21,167 nt of DNA from JANWLD01 sp036276695 (GTDB taxonomy: Bacteria; Patescibacteriota; Saccharimonadia; Saccharimonadales; 2-12-FULL-41-12), in assembly GCA_036276695.1 (NCBI GenBank), contig DASUOI010000025.1, positions 1 through 21,167 of the forward strand. The letters are read 5' to 3'. The position numbers and the translations under genes are program-made. The notes beneath the pieces were generated by a model. It had not been told where the DNA came from, did no database searches, and was given only the letters and a program-made list of their open reading frames with translations. Positions 14,469 to 20,737 of this stretch are shown one piece after another; position 1 is the first letter of the stretch; the number at the start of each line of letters is the position of its first letter.

Positions 14469-15836
14469 ATGCTTAGCTTATTTAATATAGACGCGGACGC
14501 TGTAAAGCACAGTCTTCAGAAGTTTCAGTATGTGATTATTGCCGTGTTGTTTACGCTGGCTCTGGTTTTACCTATGATGATGCCCAGTACAGCCGGCGCC
14601 GCGGCTCTTGAGCAGAGAAGTGTAACTATCAGCAGTTCCGTGGGAGATGCTACTGGAGTAAGTTATGATTTCAGCTTTGATCTTCCTTCGACAACTCCTG
14701 CACAAGGCATATTGCTTGAATTTTGTACTACGGCTTTGGGCACCTGTACGCTACCGACAAGCATGGATGTTCAAACCTCTACTGACGTAGGTACAGAGAC
14801 TTGGTCAGAGAGTGATGACCCTTGGGAAGTTTACGGAGGTGCTGATACAAATGATTGTACTTATGGAGCCGATGCTTACCAACTTTGTCTTGAGCGTACA
14901 GATACTGATTCTGAAACCGCAGTAACTAAAACAATAGAGATAACAGGAGTGGAGAACCCAACACTTGCTGGCAACTTTACTAACGTTTTTGTTCGCATAA
15001 CTATATATAGCGACACAGCCTTCGCTACTGCAGTACATGACGGCACAGTAGTCGCCGCTATAGTCAGACAGATTACTGTTAACGGAAGAGTCTCGGAAAG
15101 ACTGGACTTTTGCGTAGGCGCGGTACTTGACGATAATGGCGGAACTGGCGGCGAAGATACGGAAATTGAAGCTATCGGCAACAACACAGTATGTGCCGAC
15201 CTCCCGGGTGACACAGTGGTGGACATTGGTACTTTGGATGATTCAGCCGTTACAGTATCTCCCGTCCCCGTGTCAGCTATTTCCGGGTCTAACGGAAATT
15301 ACGGGGTGGCTGCGGTTAAAACCAATGCACTAAATGGCGTATCAGTCGCTTTTTACGCAGATGACGCAGCCAGTGTAAGTGGCGGTGATACTGACCATCT
15401 TAAGGCTTTCCGAGTGGCTCCTACGGATTGCGACGCGGACCAAACTACCGGCGCCGGTCTGGTTGACCAGTGCTTCAGATCTGCTGCTTCTACAGGTGAA
15501 GACTTTACGGCGCTAAGCGGTGCTACTCAAGAACGCTTTGGTATGCAGGTATCCTGCTTTGAACAGAACGACGGAACTAGAAGCACGACTGCTGCTTTAA
15601 CTGCTGACGCCGACTTTGCCGATAGCAATACCGCAGCCGGAATAGACTGCGAAGACGCTGATGATGCTACGAACTTTGCATGGAACGAGACAGCAACAGC
15701 TACCGATTTGGCTTCTTCCACAACAGTTGTTGACGACGAGCTTATCAAGTTCAACTTCGGCGCTATTGCCAGTTCTACTACTCCAACAGGTCTTTACACA
15801 GTAGTAAGCACCTATATAGCAACCGCCACATTTTAA
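14469..15836 (+). CDS. Large acidic secreted surface protein, family member 2
   Basis: The 455 residues have a long N-terminal region and a hydrophobic signal segment (about 20-38) ending at a cleavage-like AGA near 44. The mature protein is rich in Thr, Asp and Ala, low in Lys, and has several Cys. It starts ALEQRSVTISSSVGDATGVS and continues with ILLEFCTTALGTCTLPTSMD, clearly paralogous to the opening of the next gene. FVRITIYSD and RLDFCVGA are also shared. The end GLYTVVSTYIATATF matches the other family members. Own promoter and a strong ribosome site suggest abundant product, so it may be a main surface-layer component. A 14-bp inverted repeat begins at its stop codon. Function inferred only from architecture. 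Confidence 0.82.
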   Translation: MLSLFNIDADAVKHSLQKFQYVIIAVLFTLALVLPMMMPSTAGAAALEQRSVTISSSVGDATGVSYDFSFDLPSTTPAQGILLEFCTTALGTCTLPTSMDVQTSTDVGTETWSESDDPWEVYGGADTNDCTYGADAYQLCLERTDTDSETAVTKTIEITGVENPTLAGNFTNVFVRITIYSDTAFATAVHDGTVVAAIVRQITVNGRVSERLDFCVGAVLDDNGGTGGEDTEIEAIGNNTVCADLPGDTVVDIGTLDDSAVTVSPVPVSAISGSNGNYGVAAVKTNALNGVSVAFYADDAASVSGGDTDHLKAFRVAPTDCDADQTTGAGLVDQCFRSAASTGEDFTALSGATQERFGMQVSCFEQNDGTRSTTAALTADADFADSNTAAGIDCEDADDATNFAWNETATATDLASSTTVVDDELIKFNFGAIASSTTPTGLYTVVSTYIATATF

Positions 15837-15942
15837 GAACTTCATACCACATCAGAAACAGACAAACATGTAGTCTGTTTTCTGATGCTCTTAGCGTCCA
15901 GCGTCAAGAAAAACCACTGGCCATCCAAGTATGAAGTTCTTA
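15834..15942 (+). repeat. Three-way inverted repeat starting at a stop codon
   Basis: A perfect 14-bp outer stem joins TAAGAACTTCATAC (15834-15847) and GTATGAAGTTCTTA (15929-15942). Inside it, CATCAGAAACAGAC (15850-15863) pairs with GTCTGTTTTCTGATG (15873-15887) with one bulge, and CCAG (15898-15901) pairs weakly with CTGG (15917-15920). The first base is the T of the upstream stop codon. The sequence CTTAGCGTCCAG (15890-15901) resembles CTTAGCGTGCAG (11300-11311) in copy 1 of the structured element. No T-run follows, so it is not a plain intrinsic terminator. Confidence 0.6.
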
Positions 15943-15954
15943 GATTGAGTAAGG

Positions 15955-15960
15955 TACAAT
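15955..15960 (+). promoter_or_regulatory. -10 box, leaderless start of surface family member 3
   Basis: TACAAT ends 8 nt before ATG 15969, so transcription should start within 1-2 nt of it. This favours ATG 15969 over the in-frame TTG at 15963. Confidence 0.5.
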
Positions 15961-15968
15961 AATTGGAA

Positions 15969-17012
15969 ATGAGGTGGTATAAAAAGACATTGATTTTATT
16001 GGCAGCGTTTGTAGTATCTGTAGCGCCGTCATTATATTCACCCCAGACTGCTACGGCTGCACGTCTGGATAATCGCTCTATACGAATCGGTTCGTCAAAA
16101 TCGAATGAGGTCACCAACCACATCATAAGCTTTACCGTGCCGACTGCCGGGAACATAGGCTCAATTACATTCGAATATTGTTCTAATACGCCTATTTTTG
16201 AGTTGGCTTGCACTGCCCCGAACGGTTTGGATGTTTCCGGGGCTTCCATTGACAACCAGTCCGGAATCACAGGTTTTTCCGTACATGGACTGACTACCTC
16301 AAACAGACTGGTAATAACTCGCACACCTGCAGCCAATCCGGCTCCCCAGGCAGCAGCTTATGATTTTGGCAATGTTGTTAACCCGGCGGACGAGAATACG
16401 CCGGTTTATGTAAGAATAAGCACATATGCTTCCGACGATGGGACAGGCCCGGAAACCGACAAAGGCGCGGTAGTTTTCGTCATCACGCCGGATTTTACCG
16501 TTGAGGCTTTTGTGCCGCCCTTTCTGACGTTTTGTGCGGCTATAACCGTTTCCAGCGATTGTACGACCACTTCGGGTGATTTTATAAACCTAGGCGAGCT
16601 TTCCAAGACTTCGGCTAACTTTTCAACTTCCCAGTTTGCCGGGGCCACTAACGACCCTGGAGGATACTCCACGTATCTGGCTGGTACAACCCTGGCTTCC
16701 GGAGTCAATACCATCCCGGCTTTGACGTCTCCCAGCCCAAGCTTACCGGGCACGAGCCAGTTCGGGCTTAATCTGGTTGCTAACTCGAACCCTGGCGTGG
16801 GACAGAACCGTACCGGAGGCGGGACGGCAGTTCCAATTAGCGGCTTTGGCAGCCCGAACCAATTTCAGCTTAATGAGGGAGTAATAGCTTCCACTGCCAA
16901 TTCTACTAATTTTAATGTCTTTACCGTTAGCTATATTGTGAATGTGTCTGACAATCAGAAGCCGGGCATATATACCACCACGATGACCTACATCGCTACA
17001 GCAGCTTTTTGA
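15969..17012 (+). CDS. Secreted surface protein, family member 3
   Basis: The 347 residues carry a signal peptide (MRWYKKTLILLAAFVVSVAP, cleavage near the TATA-A at 27-31). The mature N-terminus RLDNRSIRIGSSKSNEVTNH and ITFEYCSNTPIFELAC parallel the opening of the previous protein. VYVRISTY and PPFLTFCAAI align with the middle of that protein. LGELSKTS, FGLNLVANSNPGVG and the end GIYTTTMTYIATAAF align with family member 1. It therefore bridges both neighbours and shows that the three are paralogues that probably arose by tandem duplication. An opposite-strand ORF over 15842-16336 is a shadow. Likely cell-surface location; no enzyme motif seen. Confidence 0.82.
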   Translation: MRWYKKTLILLAAFVVSVAPSLYSPQTATAARLDNRSIRIGSSKSNEVTNHIISFTVPTAGNIGSITFEYCSNTPIFELACTAPNGLDVSGASIDNQSGITGFSVHGLTTSNRLVITRTPAANPAPQAAAYDFGNVVNPADENTPVYVRISTYASDDGTGPETDKGAVVFVITPDFTVEAFVPPFLTFCAAITVSSDCTTTSGDFINLGELSKTSANFSTSQFAGATNDPGGYSTYLAGTTLASGVNTIPALTSPSPSLPGTSQFGLNLVANSNPGVGQNRTGGGTAVPISGFGSPNQFQLNEGVIASTANSTNFNVFTVSYIVNVSDNQKPGIYTTTMTYIATAAF

Positions 17013-17028
17013 AATGAATGCCAAGATA

Positions 17029-17057
17029 TTTACAAATTCAGAGGGTACGCTTATACT
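17029..17057 (+). promoter_or_regulatory. Promoter of the DUF916-like gene
   Basis: TTTACA (17029-17034) and TATACT (17052-17057) are separated by exactly 17 bp, near consensus in both boxes. Transcription would begin about 33 nt before the GTG at 17097, leaving room for the ribosome site GAAGGGG near 17080-17086. Confidence 0.65.
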
Positions 17058-17096
17058 TAGCCCTGAAGTGAACAAAAACGAAGGGGTACAAAAACG

Positions 17097-18089
17097 GTGT
17101 TGCTAAAAAAGATTTTTGCATCAGTAGGAACGGCTCTGATTGCTTTTTTTGCTGTTTTTCAGTTAGCTTTGGCGCAATCTCAGCAGGAAAGAGGCGGCAA
17201 CGGGTTGCAGATCTCTCCTACGAGAACCGAGTTAAGTCTTTCGCCTGGAGAGCGTAAAACATTTAATATTACCGTAAAGAATATAACCGGCGGTAACCTA
17301 ACGGCCGAAGTCAGCATAAATGATTTTGAATCAGATGGAGTAACCGGCAATCCGCAGATTATCGTAGATGACAGCGTAAGAACTCCTACATCCATTTTCA
17401 ACTTTATAGATAATCTAAAAAGCGTAAAGCTAAAGCCTGGCGAAACCAAGAGGTTGACCTTGAATGTTTCTATACCTGACGACGCTACTCCTGGAGCATA
17501 CTACGGAGTCGTGCGCTACGCGGTCATACCGGAAGGCGGCATACTTAGCGACCGGGAAAGGCAGTTAGCGCTAAACGCGAGCATAGGACATTTGGTTTTA
17601 ATTGAGATCGCCGGCGATATAACTGAACAAATGCAGATTGAAGGCTTAAGCATCGGAAAGTCTGGCAACAACGGTGAAATAAAGACCAGCACTTTCTTCT
17701 TTAGCTCGCCGGATAAATCGCTTCTTACTATAAACAACTTGGGCAATGGATTTTCCCGTCCATTCGGGGATATTACAATCAACCGGATGTTTGGAGGCGA
17801 AGTTCATAAAACCGAAGTAAACAATATTGATCCAAGAGGGATAGTCTTGCCGCAATCCACCAGGGTTTTCACTGATGAGGTTGGGGGAATAAAGATTCCA
17901 GGCAGATATACGGCTACCGCCGCAATAGCTTATGGCAACGGGGGCGAAGTAGTAACGTATAAAGCCTCGTTCTGGTATTTGCCAATATGGTTCTTGCTAA
18001 TCCTATTAGCTATTGTTGTTACTATAGGCTTCTGGCTATATCGCAGATATAAAAGACAATTTTCAGGATCGAAGAAAAAGCGAAAATAA
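17097..18089 (+). CDS. DUF916-like surface protein with C-terminal membrane anchor
   Basis: This 330-residue protein has a GTG start (TTG 17100 is an alternative), a signal peptide with cleavage after about Ala26, an outside region, a membrane helix (about 294-315) and a very basic cytoplasmic tail ending in KKKRK. The first outside domain (about 34-150) has ISPTRTELSLSPGERKTFNI, then a NITGGNL turn, KPGETKRLTLNVSIPDDATP and GAYYGVVRYAV. This is the pattern of DUF916-type immunoglobulin-like domains of the WxL-interacting proteins. In Gram-positive WxL loci such proteins sit beside secreted WxL proteins and bind them, with the same anchor topology. Here it follows three secreted paralogues, so an anchoring role is a reasonable inference. 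Family similarity is by eye. Confidence 0.8.
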   Translation: MLLKKIFASVGTALIAFFAVFQLALAQSQQERGGNGLQISPTRTELSLSPGERKTFNITVKNITGGNLTAEVSINDFESDGVTGNPQIIVDDSVRTPTSIFNFIDNLKSVKLKPGETKRLTLNVSIPDDATPGAYYGVVRYAVIPEGGILSDRERQLALNASIGHLVLIEIAGDITEQMQIEGLSIGKSGNNGEIKTSTFFFSSPDKSLLTINNLGNGFSRPFGDITINRMFGGEVHKTEVNNIDPRGIVLPQSTRVFTDEVGGIKIPGRYTATAAIAYGNGGEVVTYKASFWYLPIWFLLILLAIVVTIGFWLYRRYKRQFSGSKKKRK

Positions 18090-18104
18090 CCCCTAAGTAA
18101 CTTC

Positions 18105-18110
18105 AGGTGG
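18105..18110 (+). promoter_or_regulatory. Ribosome binding site that fixes the start at 18117
   Basis: AGGTGG directly abuts an ATG at 18111 but lies 6 nt before the second in-frame ATG at 18117. The normal spacing makes 18117 the better start. Confidence 0.5.
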
Positions 18111-18116
18111 ATGGTT

Positions 18117-18980
18117 ATGAAAATAATTTCACTTACAAAATATTCGTTTATCGTAATCATATCCCTGGTAATGACTCTATCCGTTCTAACGAGTGTTTAC
18201 GCCGCGGAAGAGTCCGGATCAGTAGGATTGGAAGGTAAGATAAGCGCGCCTGCTCCAAGCCGGGCGGCAACTATTACATTCCCCCGGAACGGACAGACTA
18301 TAACCGAACTTCCTGTGGAAGTTACAGGGCTATGCCCGGATGACGTAACCGTCAGGATATACAAGAACAATGTTTTTGCCGGTGCTGCGCCTTGCGAAAA
18401 CGGTAGTTATTCTGTAAGGATAGATTTATTTGCTGGCAGTAACGAGCTCGTGGCTAGAGTCTATGACGATCTAAACCAGCGGGGTCCGGACTCTAATAAA
18501 GTAGTAGTGACCTTTCCTGTAGAAGATTCGTCGGCTGGGGACAGGATCTCACTGACATCTCCCTTTGCCCGCAGAGGTACAAATCCAGGGGAAGGCTTGA
18601 CCTGGCCTCTAACACTCAGCGGCGGTGATGGGCCTTATGCTATAACAGCCGATTGGGGCGATAGTAAAGAAGAGGACGTAATAAGCCAAGGCGTACCTGG
18701 AAATTTTAATATTGAACATGTGTATGATACTCCCGGTATCTACACGGTAGTAATAAAAGCCATAGATGTTAACGACGAAGTAGCCTTTTTACAGGTTGTC
18801 GGTGTATCTAACGGTAATGTTGGTCAAGGCGGGCAGGCGGATGACTCCGGTCTTGGACGAACTTTCACTAAAATACTTTGGGAGCCGGCATTGATAGTTA
18901 TACCACTATTACTTTCGTCTTTTTGGTTAGGCAAGAAGCATGAGCTTCATGTGCTCCGCAAACGCCTAGAGAGCAAATAA
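18117..18980 (+). CDS. Ig-like / PKD-domain surface protein with C-terminal membrane anchor
   Basis: The 287 residues carry a signal peptide (cleavage near Ala29-Ala30). An Ig-like bacterial domain spans about 40-130: ITFPRNGQTITELPVEVTG, then VRIYKNN and GSYSVRIDLFAGSNELVARV. A PKD-like domain spans about 155-225, with ADWGDSKEEDV and EHVYDTPGIYTVVIKAID as its hallmarks. A C-terminal membrane helix (about 254-271) and a basic tail complete it. Such domains mediate protein or glycan contacts on the cell surface. It follows the DUF916-like gene after 27 nt and probably shares its transcript. A structured element starts immediately after its stop codon. Domain calls are firm in type; the ligand is unknown. 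Confidence 0.82.
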   Translation: MKIISLTKYSFIVIISLVMTLSVLTSVYAAEESGSVGLEGKISAPAPSRAATITFPRNGQTITELPVEVTGLCPDDVTVRIYKNNVFAGAAPCENGSYSVRIDLFAGSNELVARVYDDLNQRGPDSNKVVVTFPVEDSSAGDRISLTSPFARRGTNPGEGLTWPLTLSGGDGPYAITADWGDSKEEDVISQGVPGNFNIEHVYDTPGIYTVVIKAIDVNDEVAFLQVVGVSNGNVGQGGQADDSGLGRTFTKILWEPALIVIPLLLSSFWLGKKHELHVLRKRLESK

Positions 18981-19144
18981 CATCTACGCACCAGCTAGCC
19001 TGCCAACCAGCAGAGCTGGATGTCCGCTAGCTTCTTAGGCGTATTTTGGATTTTTTCTTTCCGATACGCAGTCAATGTATTACTTATACATTTTCTTTGC
19101 GTTTCTCAAGAAGAAAATCCAAACTCCACCTAATTGCGTAGATG
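18981..19144 (+). repeat. Structured three-way element, copy 2 (upstream of mnmA)
   Basis: A perfect 10-bp outer stem joins CATCTACGCA (18981-18990) and TGCGTAGATG (19135-19144). Hairpin 2 pairs CCAGCT (18991-18996) with AGCTGG (19014-19019) and holds CTG/CAG around a 5-nt loop. A CGCTAGC junction (19025-19031) follows. Hairpin 3 (19045-19123) has a conserved lower stem TTTGGATTTT/AAAATCCAAA and an apical AATGTAT/ATACATT with a 5-nt loop. The outer stem and hairpin 2 differ in sequence from copy 1, yet both stay paired. It starts at the base after the stop codon of the PKD-domain gene. The right arm overlaps the region just upstream of the mnmA promoter. Confidence 0.8.
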
Positions 19145-19178
19145 TTTGAGCTTGTATATATGCAGATGTTCAAACCTG

Positions 19179-19184
19179 TATAAT
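19179..19184 (+). promoter_or_regulatory. -10 box of mnmA
   Basis: A perfect TATAAT ends 12 nt before ATG 19197, giving a leader of about 6 nt without a Shine-Dalgarno. No clear -35 box is at the right distance. It supports the start at 19197 over the longer frame that begins at TTG 19134 inside the structured element. Confidence 0.6.
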
Positions 19185-19196
19185 AGTCTAACGATT

Positions 19197-20270
19197 ATGA
19201 AAATTGTATATGTTGGGATGAGCGGCGGTGTAGATAGTTCTGTTACGGCTGCTTTGTTGCAGGATAAGGGTTACAAAGTAACTGGCGTTTATATGAAGAA
19301 CTGGACTCAAAACATCGGGGGTTTTGAATGTCCGTGGCGCGAGGATTTTGAAGACGCCAAGCGAACAGCAACCAAACTAAAGATTAACTTTGAAGTTTTT
19401 GATTTCCAAAAAGAATACAAGCAAAAAGTCGTAGACTACATGATAGACGAGTATAAAGCCGGCCGGACGCCGAACCCGGATGTTATGTGCAACCAGGAAG
19501 TAAAATTTAAATTATTTCTGGATACCGCTCTGGAGAAAGGCGCCGACCTTATAGCTACCGGCCACTATAGTCGCGTTGAAAACGCGGCAAGTCTCAAGTC
19601 TCAAGTCTCAAGTCTTGAGTCTGGCGGAGCGCGCCTTAAAATGGCGCGCGACAAAAACAAAGACCAGACATATTTTCTATACAGAGTCACGTCCGAAGCT
19701 CTTGAAAAGACACTCTTTCCTATAGGAGAGTTCAAGACGAAGGAGGAAGTCAGGAAGCTGGCCAAGCAATTTGGCTTGCCGACAGCGGACAAAAAAGACT
19801 CTCAAGGAATTTGTTTCGTAGGAGAAGTCGGCATAAAAGATTTTCTCAGCGAATACGTCGCGACAGAACCGGGACCTATAATAGACCAGAACAATAACTT
19901 GATTGGCGAACACGAGGGGGCAATCTTCTACACCATAGGCCAGCGACACGGACTAAATGTTGGAGGAGGGCTGCCGTATTACGTTACTAAAAAAGACATG
20001 AAAAGAAACATAGTTTATGTAACCACCGATTTATCAGATAAAAACCTTTGGTCAAAAGAGATTAAACTAGAAGAGATACACTGGATTAACCAACAGCCAA
20101 CCAACAACCAACAACCAAAAGTCCGTTTGCGCTATCGCGGTCCATTGGTGGACTGTCAGATTAAAAATAAAAAACTAATCTTGAGCGAAGAACAACGGGC
20201 TATCTCTGCCGGCCAGTCCGCGGTAATTTACGCTGGCGACCAGTGCCTAGGCGGAGGTATCATTAGCTGA
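19197..20270 (+). CDS. mnmA: tRNA-uridine 2-sulfurtransferase
   Basis: This 357-residue enzyme thiolates the wobble uridine of tRNA-Lys, -Glu and -Gln. It has the PP-loop SGGVDSS near the N-terminus, the first catalytic Cys in NPDVMCNQEVKF, KDQTYFLY, the second catalytic Cys in DSQGICFVGEVG, and the C-terminal beta-barrel with IGQRHGL. MnmA receives sulfur from an IscS-type desulfurase, and one is encoded at 4345-5508. Two surface loops look expanded by simple repeats: (CAAGTCT)x4 after GHYSRVE, giving SLKSQVSSLES, and a CCAACAA-type run giving INQQPTNNQQP. Start ATG 19197 is set by the promoter and by the family N-terminus MKIVYVGMSGG. The stop overlaps the convergent gene by 24 nt. Confidence 0.95.
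   Translation: MKIVYVGMSGGVDSSVTAALLQDKGYKVTGVYMKNWTQNIGGFECPWREDFEDAKRTATKLKINFEVFDFQKEYKQKVVDYMIDEYKAGRTPNPDVMCNQEVKFKLFLDTALEKGADLIATGHYSRVENAASLKSQVSSLESGGARLKMARDKNKDQTYFLYRVTSEALEKTLFPIGEFKTKEEVRKLAKQFGLPTADKKDSQGICFVGEVGIKDFLSEYVATEPGPIIDQNNNLIGEHEGAIFYTIGQRHGLNVGGGLPYYVTKKDMKRNIVYVTTDLSDKNLWSKEIKLEEIHWINQQPTNNQQPKVRLRYRGPLVDCQIKNKKLILSEEQRAISAGQSAVIYAGDQCLGGGIIS
19588..19615 (+). repeat. Heptanucleotide tandem repeat (CAAGTCT)x4 inside mnmA
   Basis: Four exact copies of CAAGTCT run from 19588 to 19615, followed by a diverged TGAGTCTGG. Because 7 is not a multiple of 3, loss or gain of one unit would shift the mnmA frame. A 7-bp inverted repeat, GCGCGCC (19629-19635) with GGCGCGC (19643-19649), lies just downstream. 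Confidence 0.85.
20088..20120 (+). repeat. Low-complexity CCAACAA-type repeat inside mnmA
   Basis: The stretch is made only of A and C apart from one G, with imperfect units such as CCAACAG, CCAACCA and ACAACCA. It encodes Asn/Gln/Pro/Thr-rich residues in the linker before the C-terminal beta-barrel of MnmA. Confidence 0.7.
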
Positions 20271-20654
20271 TTGATCTGGGTATATCTTTGATCCGATCAT
20301 TTCTTTAAGGTCAGCAGCTGTTTCCATATCAGCGCTATCAGCCGGCACGAGATCAGACTCTCTCCCGCGCGTTCTCCTGAGACGATTAGCATTCAATAAA
20401 CCTGACTGTAAAAGTTCTTCATGGTTTGCAACGAATTCATCAAGCTTATCGTAGGCTCCGGGCAACTCCGCGAGCGGTATTCTTCGGGCATCGGAATCCT
20501 CATCTTCTACGGGCGCGGTGTGTTCTTCGGCTACACATTCCAGATCTTCGCCGCGAAGAACGTGAGAGTTAGAAAAAAGAACATTTGCTTTTGCCCAGAC
20601 TTCTAATTCTGGTCCGTTAAGCTCCAGGCCTTCTACGCCGTTTAATAATCTCAT
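20247..20654 (-). CDS. Small acidic protein of unknown function
   Basis: This 135-residue soluble protein is not recognised. The N-terminus MRLLNGVEGLELNGPELEVW is followed by a predicted helical, acidic body, with no signal peptide, membrane helix or known motif. A GAAAGG sequence lies about 9 nt ahead of the ATG. Upstream on the same strand, TTGACA followed 17 bp later by TGTGAT could be a promoter, arranged back to back with that of alaS. Its 3' end overlaps the convergent mnmA by 24 nt. It fills the otherwise empty 466-nt gap between mnmA and alaS. The amino-acid mix looks like real coding, but support is limited. Confidence 0.6.
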   Translation of the reverse strand: MRLLNGVEGLELNGPELEVWAKANVLFSNSHVLRGEDLECVAEEHTAPVEDEDSDARRIPLAELPGAYDKLDEFVANHEELLQSGLLNANRLRRTRGRESDLVPADSADMETAADLKEMIGSKIYPDQSANDTSA

Positions 20655-20721
20655 CCTAACAACCTTTCAACATAGCTTACATCACAACATGGTTTCTCAA
20701 CAATGTCAAAATAAGTATATC

Positions 20722-20730
20722 TGATAAAAT
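20722..20730 (+). promoter_or_regulatory. Extended -10 box of alaS (leaderless)
   Basis: TGATAAAAT (TG at 20722-20723, TAAAAT 20725-20730) ends 7 nt before ATG 20738. The expected transcription start is at or next to the A of the start codon, and no Shine-Dalgarno fits. Confidence 0.55.
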
Positions 20731-20737
20731 AAAACGG

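Noticed and set aside
15842..16336. 164-codon minus-strand ORF
   Set aside because: It overlaps the signal peptide and paralogous N-terminus of surface family member 3 and the inverted repeat. No start signals support it.
18981..19144. Structured element as an integron attC site or a standard MITE
   Set aside because: The ends lack the attC core triplet arrangement (GTTRRRY), and the terminal arms differ between copies while the core is conserved, the reverse of a MITE.
19134..19196. N-terminal extension of MnmA from TTG 19134
   Set aside because: It would start inside the arm of the structured element and run through the TATAAT box. The family N-terminus begins at ATG 19197.
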